Notes: generated from the sequence alone by a model not told the origin. Shown: positions 47,169 to 57,475, numbered from the stretch's first letter. The stretch: DNA of 64,000 nucleotides from an uncultured Alphaproteobacteria bacterium (GCA_958296285.1 OY282459.1:1004367-1068366), one strand, 5' to 3'. A program made the numbers and translations.

Positions 47169-47918
47169 CTAGAAGATCCCGCTGATCGCCGAGACGAGAT
47201 TCTCTTTCAACGGCGGGAGCGCTTCTTCCATTGTCAGGTTGACGCGATGGGCGGAGGAGAGGATTCGCGTCCGATAGCGTTTGCGGTCGCTCTTTCTGCG
47301 TCCTCTCTCAATCTCTCCGCCGCCCTCGCCCTGCCGCACGACACGGCGCGAGCGCACCGAGACGGTCTCGCCTTTCGCGGCAGGCTCCGAAATCTGCAGA
47401 TCGGTGATGACCGAGAAACGCGCATCCTCCACCGACCAATCCACGAGCGCCGCGCCGATCGCGACAGCCGTTCCGATTATGAGACTCGTTTCGTCGCTGG
47501 CGTCAAGCGCGTCCGCGAGCGTGCCGGCGAGGATTCCCGTCACAATCGGCGAGCCGAAGCCCTCCTCAAAGACCGCCTCCGCCGCATTCTGCGAGGTCTC
47601 TCCGACAAAGCGCACATTGCATTGAAGCCAATAATAAGCCTCTTCGGGATTGTCGGTGATGCGATAGCCCTTCGCGGCGATGCCGCTCTTCACCTGACGC
47701 TCAATGTTAAAACCCCTCTGCGCCGAACTGTTCTTGACCGAAACATAGACGATCCGCTTCTCAGGCGCGACCGGGTCTAGGAAGACGGTCTCGGACAATC
47801 GCGTTTCCAGCTCCAAATCGCTGCCGGTGATCGCCAGATAAATCGCCGCGCAGCCTCCGAGCAGAGACAAGGACAAAAACGCGAAAGAGCAGCGCGCGAA
47901 ACGCGACAGAGACGACAT
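47169..47918 (-). CDS. TraT-like outer-membrane lipoprotein (complement resistance family)
   Basis: A 249-residue lipoprotein. The lipobox LLGGC puts the lipidated Cys near residue 23. The whole length resembles plasmid TraT: SETVFLDPVAPEKRIVYVSV, then AYYWLQCNV, a Gly/Ala-rich region, VEDARFSVITDLQISE and the ending TRILSSAHRVNLTMEEALP. In F-type plasmids TraT gives surface exclusion and serum resistance. Here it is chromosomal, with no conjugation genes near, and seems co-transcribed with an epoxide hydrolase. Compared with TraT, the glycine-rich hydrophobic middle is retained. Confidence 0.85.
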   Translation of the reverse strand: MSSLSRFARCSFAFLSLSLLGGCAAIYLAITGSDLELETRLSETVFLDPVAPEKRIVYVSVKNSSAQRGFNIERQVKSGIAAKGYRITDNPEEAYYWLQCNVRFVGETSQNAAEAVFEEGFGSPIVTGILAGTLADALDASDETSLIIGTAVAIGAALVDWSVEDARFSVITDLQISEPAAKGETVSVRSRRVVRQGEGGGEIERGRRKSDRKRYRTRILSSAHRVNLTMEEALPPLKENLVSAISGIF

Positions 47919-48054
47919 GGCTTTCTCCAATGGCGAGATTATTCTACGCTTCTGATATTCTAGAGCGAAAGGCGAGGCGCTTCAAGCCCGTCCATCTAGA
48001 CGAGAGCCGAACTTCGTGATAGATAGCGGGGAAATCCCTCAACAGAAGGTTTCT

Positions 48055-49438
<1,384 letters not shown>

Positions 49439-49448
49439 GGAGGTTTCT

Positions 49449-50084
49449 ATGGGTTTTTATGACAGATGGATTTTGCCGTCCATTGTGGATTTGGGTTGCG
49501 GGACGAAGCCTGTTTCCAAGCAGAGGGCGAAGATTGTGCCGTTGGCGGAGGGGCGCGTTTTAGAGATTGGGTTTGGGTCTGGGCGGAATTTGCCTTTTTA
49601 CGATGCGGCGAAGGTTGAGCGCGTTTGGGGATTGGATCCGTCTGAGGGGATGCGGCGGATTGCGGCGCGGAGGCTTGTGGCGGCGGGGTTGGAGGTTGAG
49701 ATGCTGCCGATGCCGGGCGAGGAGATTCCGTTGGATCGGGCGAGCGCCGACACGATTTTGATGACGTATAGTTTATGCACGATTCCGGATCCGTTGCGGG
49801 CTTTGGCTGAGATGGCGCGGGTTTTGAGGGTTGGGGGGCGGTTATTATTTTGCGAGCATGGGGTTGCGCCGGATGAGGGGGTTCGGAGGTGGCAGGGTCG
49901 GATTGCGCCGTTATGGGGGGCGTTGTTTGGGGGTTGTCGTTTGGATCGGGATATTCCTGGGCTTTTGGGCGCGGGGGGTTGGGGTATAGAGAAGATGGAG
50001 ACGATGTATTTGCCTGGGACGCCTCGGATTGCGGCGTATAATTATTGGGGTTCGTCGCTGCCGCGACAGGCATCTTTTTCATAG
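49449..50084 (+). CDS. Class I SAM-dependent methyltransferase; C-terminus made by a repeat
   Basis: A 211-residue methyltransferase with motif I VLEIGFGSGRNLPFY near residue 38, an acidic LDPSEGM and a motif IV/V region ADTILMTYSLCTIPDP. It resembles the METTL7/UbiE-like group; substrate unknown. It follows the reductase by 10 bases. The last ten codons (SSLPRQASFS) and the TAG stop lie in the E module of repeat R9. Other copies of this module read CATGGATAGG, whereas here it reads CATAGATAGG, and that base change creates the stop. Base use is strongly G/T-rich (49561-49620: 23 G, 8 C). Confidence 0.82.
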   Translation: MGFYDRWILPSIVDLGCGTKPVSKQRAKIVPLAEGRVLEIGFGSGRNLPFYDAAKVERVWGLDPSEGMRRIAARRLVAAGLEVEMLPMPGEEIPLDRASADTILMTYSLCTIPDPLRALAEMARVLRVGGRLLFCEHGVAPDEGVRRWQGRIAPLWGALFGGCRLDRDIPGLLGAGGWGIEKMETMYLPGTPRIAAYNYWGSSLPRQASFS

Positions 50085-50456
50085 ATAGGAGTTTGTTTTT
50101 GCCGCAGGGGAACTAACGCATAGAAGCTGAAGGTTAAGGGGGGTCAAGGGGGGCTTGCCCCCCTTGAGAAAGGGGGGGGTCGGGGGGAATCCCCCCGAAA
50201 GCGCGTGGGTGGGTGGGAAAAAAGCATTTGCGAGTGAAGCAACGCGAAACGAGCAAATGCGACCCACCCACGCGCCCCCTGCCCGCAAGAGCTCTTGAAT
50301 AGCGGGCTTGCGCCCGCTTGGTTTTTCAAGGGGGGCAAGCCCCCCTTGACCCCCCTTAACCTTCAGCTTCTATGCGTTAGTTCCCCTGCGGCAAAAACAA
50401 ACTCCTATCCATGAAAATAATGCCCGCGGCGGCTCGCCGCCCCCCCTTGACCCCCC
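50053..50456. repeat. Mosaic palindromic repeat R9, with 88-bp inverted arms
   Basis: Left arm 50080-50167 (E, D and A modules) is nearly a perfect reverse complement of right arm 50326-50413. Between them lie GGGGGGA-TT-CCCCCC, the C module (GCGTGGGTGGGTGGG to CCCACCCACGCGCC), F, and GCGGGC-TTGC-GCCCGC hairpins. It ends with GGCGGC/GCCGCC. It separates two convergent genes and is the most symmetrical member of the family. Confidence 0.9.
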
Positions 50457-50469
50457 TCTTTGAGAGATT

Positions 50470-51978
50470 CTAAACAGGCGTCTCCACACGAACACTCGGC
50501 GGCGCAGGCGGCGCGCCCCTCCGAGCCCCAACAGACCGCGATATCAACGGCTGCAAATCATCACCCCGATTAAGAGTCAAAACATAATCATAATCTATCT
50601 TATCCCCCAACCGAACCAACTCACCCCCATCTGCCGGAACAACAAAAGAAAAACGATGCTCCACAATAGACTGCCTGTTGTCTAAAGCCATATGCCCAAC
50701 GCCATCCAACGACAGCGAACCCCGCACAGGCGCGCGACTCACAAGACTCACCCGCATCGCCCCTTTAGCATCACGCGAAACGCTAAAACGATGCCGACCA
50801 TTCTCCCGCGTCAAAAGACCAACATTCGTCATCCCCGCGCCCAACGGCAAACGAATGTTCCCCTCTCCCGTCTCCAACAAAATATCCCGAGACGCCGCCG
50901 CGGACGACATCAAATTCCTCCCCACAGAAGACGTCAAAAGAGAAGCAAGCCGCGCCGCCTGCTTCGCATTCCCATCACACTGCTCCAACAAAACCGATTT
51001 ATGCAAAGCAAGATCGTCATCCCTATCCAACCTCATATCGCCGCGCCTCCCAAAAGACACCGAACATTCCCCATTCCGAACCCCCGTGGAAAAAGCCGAG
51101 GGAATCGTCTCCTGATCCCTCAAGCGAATCGGATCATCTTTCTTCGTCAAGAACTCGCCATGCGCCTCCATCAAGGCAGGATCAGAAATCTTCCCGCCGC
51201 CCGCCGCCCGCCGCGCCGAAGACAAAGCCGCGACGCCCTCCATCACCGCCAAATTGCGGCGGCGAATCTTCTCCTCCGAGCCAATATAGCCCTCCGCCTT
51301 CTGCTGAACGTCATAACCCCGCGCGGTCAGTTCGGTCAGAGCGAACTCGTTCAATTTGTTCAATTTCCGCCCCATATCCGCCATCTGCCGCTGGACAAGA
51401 GCCGTCTCCTGAGGCGTCTTGCCGGCAAGATTCGGCAGACGCTGATCGCGCCCGGCGAAAGACAGCGCCCCGCGCAAATTCTCCAACTGTCCGCCCTCAA
51501 TCTTGCGATGCAGCCTGTAAAGCTGCATGTCGCTCATCTTGCCGGTGATCTCCTTCAGCGCGCCCTCCACATGCTCGCCGTGAGATGACGAATCGTCTCG
51601 GCTGCCATGCGCGTCAGCGATATTTTGGAGCGCCGGCAGAATCCGCTTCGCATTCGCGCCGCGCCGCATGATCAGACCAACAAGAATGTTCGCGTCTCTA
51701 TTCTCGGTCGGAGAGGCGGACTTATGCTCCCCATAAGGCGTGCGCGTGATGCCTCGGCTGAAGAGCGAGCGGAAGGCGTAAGAAATGGCAAGCCATCGGG
51801 TTGAGCGCCGCCGCGGCGTCTCCGCGGACGAAACCGCCGCTCTTCTCCGCGCCTTAGAAGTTCGCGTCCCAGATGCTTTAGACGTCCGCGAGGGCATATC
51901 CACGCGACCGATATTCTCGCTCATCGCCTTGAGCGCTTGATTTTGGGGAGCTTTTGCCGTTTCTCCAATACGCGACAT
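50470..51978 (-). CDS. Hypothetical protein with basic N-terminus
   Basis: A 502-residue protein I do not recognise. Residues 1-75 are rich in Arg, Ser, Thr and Ala (MPSRTSKASGTRTSKARRR) and have no signal peptide. Residues about 120-250 look helical, with QLYRLHRKIEGGQLENLRGAL and RQMADMGRKLNKLNEFALTELTARGYD; the rest is mixed beta (GSLSLDGVGHMALDNRQS) and ends PPAPPSVRVETPV. The start at 51978 has AGGAG eight bases upstream; an open extension to 52503 overlaps the divergent nnrU gene and is rejected. The modular build without enzyme motifs could suit a structural or secreted protein, but this is a guess. Its 3-prime half is G-poor on the plus strand. Confidence 0.7.
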   Translation of the reverse strand: MSRIGETAKAPQNQALKAMSENIGRVDMPSRTSKASGTRTSKARRRAAVSSAETPRRRSTRWLAISYAFRSLFSRGITRTPYGEHKSASPTENRDANILVGLIMRRGANAKRILPALQNIADAHGSRDDSSSHGEHVEGALKEITGKMSDMQLYRLHRKIEGGQLENLRGALSFAGRDQRLPNLAGKTPQETALVQRQMADMGRKLNKLNEFALTELTARGYDVQQKAEGYIGSEEKIRRRNLAVMEGVAALSSARRAAGGGKISDPALMEAHGEFLTKKDDPIRLRDQETIPSAFSTGVRNGECSVSFGRRGDMRLDRDDDLALHKSVLLEQCDGNAKQAARLASLLTSSVGRNLMSSAAASRDILLETGEGNIRLPLGAGMTNVGLLTRENGRHRFSVSRDAKGAMRVSLVSRAPVRGSLSLDGVGHMALDNRQSIVEHRFSFVVPADGGELVRLGDKIDYDYVLTLNRGDDLQPLISRSVGARRGAPPAPPSVRVETPV

Positions 51979-52137
51979 GCGCCGTCTCCTAAACCCCTCC
52001 CATTTCGGCTTTCTACATGGTTTCTCTCGCAGCGCCTCTTCTCTTTTTTTCTCTTTTGCGTGAGACGGCGCGACTCTTCCCCCGATGCCGAATCCGTGAT
52101 AGAGTCGCGCCGCGCTTGACCGAAAGATGGAGGGAAA

Positions 52138-52836
52138 ATGGATATCGCCGCGCTTCTCTTGGCGTCTGCCTTTTTTATCGGGATTCATTTGGGGATCGCC
52201 GGGACGTCCCTGCGCGATCGCTGCGTGAATCTGCTTGGCGAGCGCGTCTATCAGGGGCTTTTTTTCGCCGCCTCGCTTGTCGGGATTTCCGCGCTCTGCA
52301 TCGCCTATGGCGCGGTCTCCGAGAGCGGAGGCTTTTGGTGGCAGCCTCCGCAATGGCTTCGCGCTGTCGCGCCGATTCTCGGACTCATCGCGCTTTTCTT
52401 CGGCGTGCTCGGCTTGCTGACGCCGAGTCCGACCACCGTCGGCATGGAATCCACGCTGAAGAAGCCTGACGCCGTTCAAGGCATTTTGCGCATCACGCGG
52501 CATCCTTTTCTATGCGGAGTCGCGCTTTGGGCGGCGTTCCATATGCTTGTCGCGCCGACAACCCCCGCCCTTATCCTTTTCGGGACGCTGCTGATCGTGG
52601 CGCTCGCCGGTCCCGCCTCCATAGATCGGAAGCGCCTCAAAACGCATGGCGGGGACTATCGCGCTTTCGCCGACAAAACCTCCATCACGCCCTTTCTCGC
52701 GGTCGTCCTGCGGCGGAACAGTCTTCAGATCAAAGAGATTCCTTGGTGGCAGTGGCTTGCTTTGATCGTGGTTTTTGTGGCTGTTCTCGTGCTTCATCCT
52801 ATTCTGTTCGGCGTATCCGCCGCGCCGCCGCTCTAG
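52138..52836 (+). CDS. NnrU family membrane protein
   Basis: A 232-residue inner-membrane protein with about six hydrophobic segments. The family signature is RITRHPFLCGVALWAAFHM near residue 122, as in NnrU and isoprenylcysteine-methyltransferase-like proteins. NnrU was linked with nitric-oxide metabolism in rhizobia, but its function remains unclear and no denitrification genes are present here. The start has GGAGGG upstream. Divergent from the hypothetical gene at 50470-51978; probably co-transcribed with two SDR genes. Confidence 0.88.
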   Translation: MDIAALLLASAFFIGIHLGIAGTSLRDRCVNLLGERVYQGLFFAASLVGISALCIAYGAVSESGGFWWQPPQWLRAVAPILGLIALFFGVLGLLTPSPTTVGMESTLKKPDAVQGILRITRHPFLCGVALWAAFHMLVAPTTPALILFGTLLIVALAGPASIDRKRLKTHGGDYRAFADKTSITPFLAVVLRRNSLQIKEIPWWQWLALIVVFVAVLVLHPILFGVSAAPPL

Positions 52837-52845
52837 AGGAATCTT

Positions 52846-53580
52846 ATGCAATCCGTCAAAGATATGGTCGTGATGATCACCGGCGCCAGTTCCGGCTTCG
52901 GCGCGGAGACCGCGAAACTGCTGGGCGCGAAAGGCGCGAAACTCGTCTTGGGCGCGCGGCGCGAAGATCGCCTCAAGGCGCTCTGCGATGAGATCGGCGA
53001 GAACGCCGTCTATAGCGTCTGCGACATCACGAAGAAAGAAGACGCGCTCGCGCTCGCCGGCAGGGGGCTCGACTCCTTCGGCAAAATCAACGCGCTCGTC
53101 AATAATGCCGGAATCGCGCCGAATGCGGCTCTTTCCAAAGGCACGGTGGAAGATTGGGATCAGATGATTGACGTCAATATCAAAGGCGTTCTTTACGCGA
53201 TCCATGCCGTTCTCCATCACATGATGGAGCGCGGCTCCGGGACGATCGTCAATATATCTTCGGTGGCGGCGCTGCGCGTTCTTCCGAGCGCGGCTGTCTA
53301 TTCGGCGACCAAATCCGCCATCCGCGCCATTTCTGACGGTCTGCGGATGGAGACCGGCGGAAAGATCCGCGTCAGCTGCGTCTATCCCGGCGCTTTCGCG
53401 ACCGAGATTCTGGATACGATCACCGATCCGGATGTCGCGGCGTGGTTGAAAAAAACGGGCTTTAACAAAATCGCCGGCGATCCGAGACAAGTCGCCGAGG
53501 CGATCGTCAGCGTGTTGGAGCAGAATCCCGAACTTTCGCTGAGCGATGTCGTGATTCGTCCGACAGCGCAGGCTTTTTAA
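52846..53580 (+). CDS. Short-chain dehydrogenase/reductase, tandem copy 1
   Basis: A 244-residue NADP-dependent SDR of the YdfG-like group (hydroxy-acid or serine dehydrogenase). Cofactor motif TGASSGFGAETAKLLG near residue 14 with an adjacent ARRED that prefers NADP; NNAG near 85; catalytic Ser in VNISSVAAL, Tyr/Lys in YSATKSAI near 152. Nine bases follow nnrU. The next gene is a close copy. Confidence 0.9.
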   Translation: MQSVKDMVVMITGASSGFGAETAKLLGAKGAKLVLGARREDRLKALCDEIGENAVYSVCDITKKEDALALAGRGLDSFGKINALVNNAGIAPNAALSKGTVEDWDQMIDVNIKGVLYAIHAVLHHMMERGSGTIVNISSVAALRVLPSAAVYSATKSAIRAISDGLRMETGGKIRVSCVYPGAFATEILDTITDPDVAAWLKKTGFNKIAGDPRQVAEAIVSVLEQNPELSLSDVVIRPTAQAF

Positions 53581-53596
53581 CAAAAGGGGAAAATCT

Positions 53597-54331
53597 ATGC
53601 AATCGGTCAAAGATATGGTCGTGGTGATCACGGGCGCCAGTTCCGGCTTCGGCGCGGAGACGGCGAAACTGTTGGGCGAGAAAGGCGCGAAACTCGTCTT
53701 GGGCGCGCGGCGCGAGGATCGCCTCAAGGCGCTCTGCGATAGGATTGGCGAGAACGCCGTCTATAGCGTCTGCGACATCAGCAAAAAAGACGATGCTCTC
53801 GCGCTCGCCCAAAAAGGCTTGGACTCTTTCGGCAAAATAGACGCGCTCGTCAATAATGCCGGAATCATGCCGCTCTCCTTCCTCGCCAAAGGCATGGTGG
53901 AAGATTGGGATCGCATGATTGACGTCAATATCAAGGGCGTCCTTTACGCGATCCATGCCGTTCTCAACCACATGCTGGAGCGCGGCTCCGGGACGATCAT
54001 CAATATCTCCTCCATCGCCGGCTTGCGAACCAATCCCAGCACCGCCGTCTATTCGGGAACGAAATACGCCGTCCGCGCCATCTCCGACGGTCTGCGGATG
54101 GAAACGGGCGGAAAGATTCGCGTCAGCTGCATCTATCCCGGCGCTTTCACGACAGAACTCGCCGCGAGCATCAGGGACGAGTCCGTGATTGAAGTCTTTC
54201 GCGCGCGCGGCTTTGACAAAATCGCAGGAGACGCAAAACGGGTCGCCGAAGCGATCGTCAGCGTGTTGGAGCAGAATCCCGAACTTTCGCTGAGCGACAT
54301 CGTCATTCGCCCGACAGCCCAAGCGATGTGA
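53597..54331 (+). CDS. Short-chain dehydrogenase/reductase, tandem copy 2
   Basis: A 244-residue SDR highly similar along its entire length to the gene 16 bases upstream, with TGASSGFGAETAKLLG, NNAG, and YSGTKYAV in place of YSATKSAI at the active site. The C-termini match (LEQNPELSLSDIVIRPTAQAM). Differences cluster around residues 90-110 and 165-210, the substrate-binding loops, suggesting divergence of substrate after duplication. Confidence 0.9.
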   Translation: MQSVKDMVVVITGASSGFGAETAKLLGEKGAKLVLGARREDRLKALCDRIGENAVYSVCDISKKDDALALAQKGLDSFGKIDALVNNAGIMPLSFLAKGMVEDWDRMIDVNIKGVLYAIHAVLNHMLERGSGTIINISSIAGLRTNPSTAVYSGTKYAVRAISDGLRMETGGKIRVSCIYPGAFTTELAASIRDESVIEVFRARGFDKIAGDAKRVAEAIVSVLEQNPELSLSDIVIRPTAQAM

Positions 54332-54347
54332 GCGCCTTCTCGCCGAG

Positions 54348-55358
54348 CTAGCGCGCGGGCATATAGAGTTTGCCTTCGCCGCGGCGGCGCATTTCTTCCA
54401 CGCGCGCTTTTTCGTCATAATCGGCGTAAAACTGCCCATAGTGGCGGCGGAACTCCATAATGTCGCCCTCGCGCGCCGCCAAGAACGGACGCGGACAATA
54501 GGCTTTGTTCTCCCAAATCGGAATGTCCTGCTCAACCTGACGGCAAATCTCCCGAATGATCGCCTCCGCGATGCCTCCGGAGCGCTTTTTCCCATTTCGC
54601 AGAGGCTTGAAAAAGACGAAGCGCAAATGAGTCGTCTCGGCGTCTATCGGCGTGGAGAGACCCAGCATCATCATCGGATGAATGCCGGTGAACCATTGCA
54701 CCGATTCCCCCGCGCCATAAGAGATCGTCTCAATGCCGCCCTCTTGAGTGTCGCGCGGAGTCGCCATGTCAAATTTGAGGATATTTCTGCGCTTATGACC
54801 GTCATAGACAATCTCCCAATCCGGAAAACTCGCGATCCCATGAACATAGATGAAGTGCATCGCATCCACCGAATTCTCCGCCATTTCCTGAATATGCGCC
54901 TTGACCTCCCACGAGAAGCTCCGCACTTCGCTTTTTGACCAATCCTGCATATCGTCATGCGCTTCCACCTGCCATGACGGCGCGGCGTCTTTCGGGTGAT
55001 ACCAAGCGTAGATCGCGCCGTTCCGCTCGTGGAGAGGGTAGTGGCGGAGGCGCGTCTTTTGAACGCGCGGCGGAATTGTGTCGGCATAGGGGACTTTGGC
55101 GCAAGAGCCGTCTCCGTTCCACTCCCAGCCGTGAAAGGGGCAGGCGATGGAGTCGCCCTTGACCTTTCCGCCATGCCCTAGATGCGCGCCCAAATGCGGA
55201 CAGAACGCGTCCAACAGATGCGCTTCGCCCTCTTCGCCGCGGAAAAGGACGAGATCGCGATCAAAATAACGCAGAGGCTTCACCTCGCCGCGCCCGATCT
55301 CTTCGTCAAAGGCGACGGCATACCAGCCGAAAGGCATCGGCATTGGATAGCGAGACAT
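54348..55358 (-). CDS. Rieske non-haem iron oxygenase, alpha subunit (KshA-like)
   Basis: A 336-residue oxygenase. Rieske cluster ligands are in CPHLGAHLGHGG (C-x-H) near residue 53 and CPFHGW near 74; the mononuclear iron site is in ENSVDAMHFIYVHG near 160 with a later Asp. It resembles 3-ketosteroid 9-alpha-hydroxylase oxygenases. Such enzymes need ferredoxin and a reductase; the pair at 48055-49438 is the only candidate in the window. A strong GGGAGGAAAGGAG site precedes the start. Its downstream neighbour on the plus strand is SDR copy 2 (convergent). Confidence 0.88.
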   Translation of the reverse strand: MSRYPMPMPFGWYAVAFDEEIGRGEVKPLRYFDRDLVLFRGEEGEAHLLDAFCPHLGAHLGHGGKVKGDSIACPFHGWEWNGDGSCAKVPYADTIPPRVQKTRLRHYPLHERNGAIYAWYHPKDAAPSWQVEAHDDMQDWSKSEVRSFSWEVKAHIQEMAENSVDAMHFIYVHGIASFPDWEIVYDGHKRRNILKFDMATPRDTQEGGIETISYGAGESVQWFTGIHPMMMLGLSTPIDAETTHLRFVFFKPLRNGKKRSGGIAEAIIREICRQVEQDIPIWENKAYCPRPFLAAREGDIMEFRRHYGQFYADYDEKARVEEMRRRGEGKLYMPAR

Positions 55359-55403
55359 GTCTCTTCTCCTTTCCTCCCCCTTGTCCTTTTGCCCCCTTGA
55401 CGG

Positions 55404-56327
55404 CTACAATTTCAGAACGCGCTTGGCGTTCTGATGCAGGAATTTCGGCCAGACATCCTCGCGGAGACGAATCTCGCGCAAATCCCGAAAAATCCGCTCC
55501 AGCGTCAAGCCCACCGGGAAATAGCCCGCATAGAGTATCTTATCCGAACCTCGGCTGTTCGCATAGTCCATAATCGCTTTGGGGTAGCGCTTCGGCGCGA
55601 AGGCGCTCGTGGAGTAGTAGAGGTTCGGATATTTTAGCATCAATTTGACGGCGAGCGCCTCCCAAGGCTCGCCGCCATGGCGCATGACGAATCTGAGTTC
55701 GGGGAAGAACCAGCAAACCTCGTCAATCAGCTCCACCTTCTGCGGCGCGGCAGGCACGCGCGGGCCAGGCACGCCAACGCAGCAGAAAAAGGCGATGTCC
55801 AAATCCACGCACGCCGCGTAGATCGGATACCATTTTTTGTCGTTGATCGGCGCGGGCGGCGACAAGCCGGCGGGGAAGGCGCAGACCGCCTTAATGTCAT
55901 AATCCTTTTTCAGACCTCGTATTTTGCGAACCTCCTCCATGCCTTCATTCGGATTGGCGTTGTAGTCAAAGAAGAAGCGATCGGGATTGCGCCGATTGGC
56001 GACCTTCGCCATTTCATCGCCGTCCACAAAGGTGATCATGGCGCGGGCGACATTGTATTTGTCCATCTCGCGCAAGAGCGCGTCCAGATAATCCTCTGTG
56101 GAGGGTTTTTGGGGCAGATTTTGGAAAACGGGAAGATGCTTGTAGATATATTCCGCCGGAAAACTGAATTGCTCGCGGCTTTCTTTATCCATCAGCAGCG
56201 GTTTGAGAAAATCATAGGCTCCGCCGCCTGTCGTTTTGGAGGGCAGCCCCATAAAAAGATCAATGACCTCCATGCCTTCGGGAAGCCCGATGAGGCGCGG
56301 CGGTTTTTCGCGAACATGTTCCGACAT
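55404..56327 (-). CDS. Amidohydrolase-family (Amidohydrolase_2) metal-dependent hydrolase
   Basis: A 307-residue TIM-barrel protein of the group containing decarboxylases such as ACMSD. The opening metal motif is degenerate (VIDLFMGLPS in place of D-x-H), but FVMRHGGEPWEAL near residue 215 and KILYAGYFPVGLTLERIF near 270 match the family. Because the first HxH-type ligand pair is missing, metal binding and activity are uncertain. It lies upstream of the Rieske oxygenase gene on the same strand, 45 bases apart, so both may serve one catabolic route. Confidence 0.8.
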   Translation of the reverse strand: MSEHVREKPPRLIGLPEGMEVIDLFMGLPSKTTGGGAYDFLKPLLMDKESREQFSFPAEYIYKHLPVFQNLPQKPSTEDYLDALLREMDKYNVARAMITFVDGDEMAKVANRRNPDRFFFDYNANPNEGMEEVRKIRGLKKDYDIKAVCAFPAGLSPPAPINDKKWYPIYAACVDLDIAFFCCVGVPGPRVPAAPQKVELIDEVCWFFPELRFVMRHGGEPWEALAVKLMLKYPNLYYSTSAFAPKRYPKAIMDYANSRGSDKILYAGYFPVGLTLERIFRDLREIRLREDVWPKFLHQNAKRVLKL

Positions 56328-56336
56328 GAAAACTTA

Positions 56337-57221
56337 TTAGGGGGTCTCCTTCCCTAAATGAATCTTGTATTTTTCTCCCTGCTCAATCAAGACCTTAATG
56401 TATTTTTCGTGCCTGCGCATTTTGAACAAAACGCCCTGGTTGCCTGGTCGCCAACACCAATAATCTATCATGTTTAATCCTGTGATAAACATGATGTGTT
56501 GGAGCTGACCATGGTAATAGCGTGGAATTTCTCCAGAGAGAGCTAAATCGTAAGCCCTCTCACCACATTTGATTTCAACGATTGTCTTTCCATCATTGGA
56601 TATTCCATCCAAACTTGCCCTTGCCCATGAATACTTTCTATGTTGCAGGCACGCAGATTTTACTTGGATCCCCTTCTTACTGCAATACGCATCCCTCGCC
56701 GCCGCTTCCAACATTTTTCCTTGGCGCATGGCTTCACTTTCATAGTCTCCGCCTTTCCCCGCTTTTTCATCAAGTAGCGCATCTATAGATTTCCACGGGT
56801 TTTGTTTCATGAGGACGGGAGCATCGGATGCGCCAAAGCCTCCTAGCCTCCACCGCTTCCACTCGAGCGTGCCTTGCTCCAATCTGATTTCTCTGTATAG
56901 ACTTTCCTCGGCTTCCCCTCCTCTTCTTTTTCTTTCTATGATGCTACCCGAAACGGTCGCGGCGCCCATGGCGGTCTTAACTTGACCGCTCACGGAATAG
57001 CCGTTGGCTTTGATTTCCATCGTCGCGTCAATCTCGCGCCCCATGAGTGGGACTTTCATGCTGCCCGTGAAATTCTCGCCATCCACTTTGACGTCCGTCA
57101 GCGTGACTTCGCCCTGCGCGCCTTTCATGGTGGCAGATCCGTCATCCTTAATGGTGAGAGTGAATTCCTGAGTCCCTATCGGAGACTTCACCTCCAGCTC
57201 CCAAGCGCCGACAATGCTCAT
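56337..57221 (-). CDS. Fusion: small beta-rich domain plus YqaJ/lambda-exonuclease-like nuclease
   Basis: A 294-residue chimera. Residues 1-95 form a beta-strand-rich domain (GAWELEVKSPIGTQEFTLTI) of the kind usually found as a free-standing small protein. Residues 108-294 are a YqaJ-type recombinase nuclease: EQGTLEWKRWRLGGFGASDAP, NPWKS, RASLDGISNDGKTIVEIKCG (Asp and Glu-x-Lys) and YYHGQLQHIMFITG (Gln-x-Gln-His). YqaJ enzymes are phage 5-prime to 3-prime exonucleases for recombination, often with a single-strand annealing protein, absent here. GC drops and TCGA appears (56863) in the nuclease half only. It may be a captured phage gene fused to the 3-prime end of a resident gene. Confidence 0.8.
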   Translation of the reverse strand: MSIVGAWELEVKSPIGTQEFTLTIKDDGSATMKGAQGEVTLTDVKVDGENFTGSMKVPLMGREIDATMEIKANGYSVSGQVKTAMGAATVSGSIIERKRRGGEAEESLYREIRLEQGTLEWKRWRLGGFGASDAPVLMKQNPWKSIDALLDEKAGKGGDYESEAMRQGKMLEAAARDAYCSKKGIQVKSACLQHRKYSWARASLDGISNDGKTIVEIKCGERAYDLALSGEIPRYYHGQLQHIMFITGLNMIDYWCWRPGNQGVLFKMRRHEKYIKVLIEQGEKYKIHLGKETP

Positions 57222-57475
57222 ATTCGCCCCTTTTCTGTTGAAATTTGTCCTATTAGAGAGCGCTTTAGCGCGATGGCCAAGCGTTTATCTAGGCGCTCTT
57301 GTTTTCCTCTCCGTTTTTCGCCGATGGTAGAAAAATTGGCGAGAGGAGCAAGGGAAGCATCATGAAGATGGCGCGGAGGGCAAGCGCTTGTCTGCGCCGA
57401 GTAGTTTCTGATCGCGGTGGTGATTCCGACAGTGATGGAAGAGCGGGAGAAGGACGACATCCCCGTCCCAAAAAC

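Noticed and set aside
52510-54595. Long minus-strand frames opposite nnrU and the SDR pair
   Set aside because: Two similar antisense products reflect the SDR duplication, not real genes.
57222-57475. Small frames between the YqaJ fusion and the VOC gene
   Set aside because: Arg/Ser-rich short frames on both strands without ribosome sites or homology.
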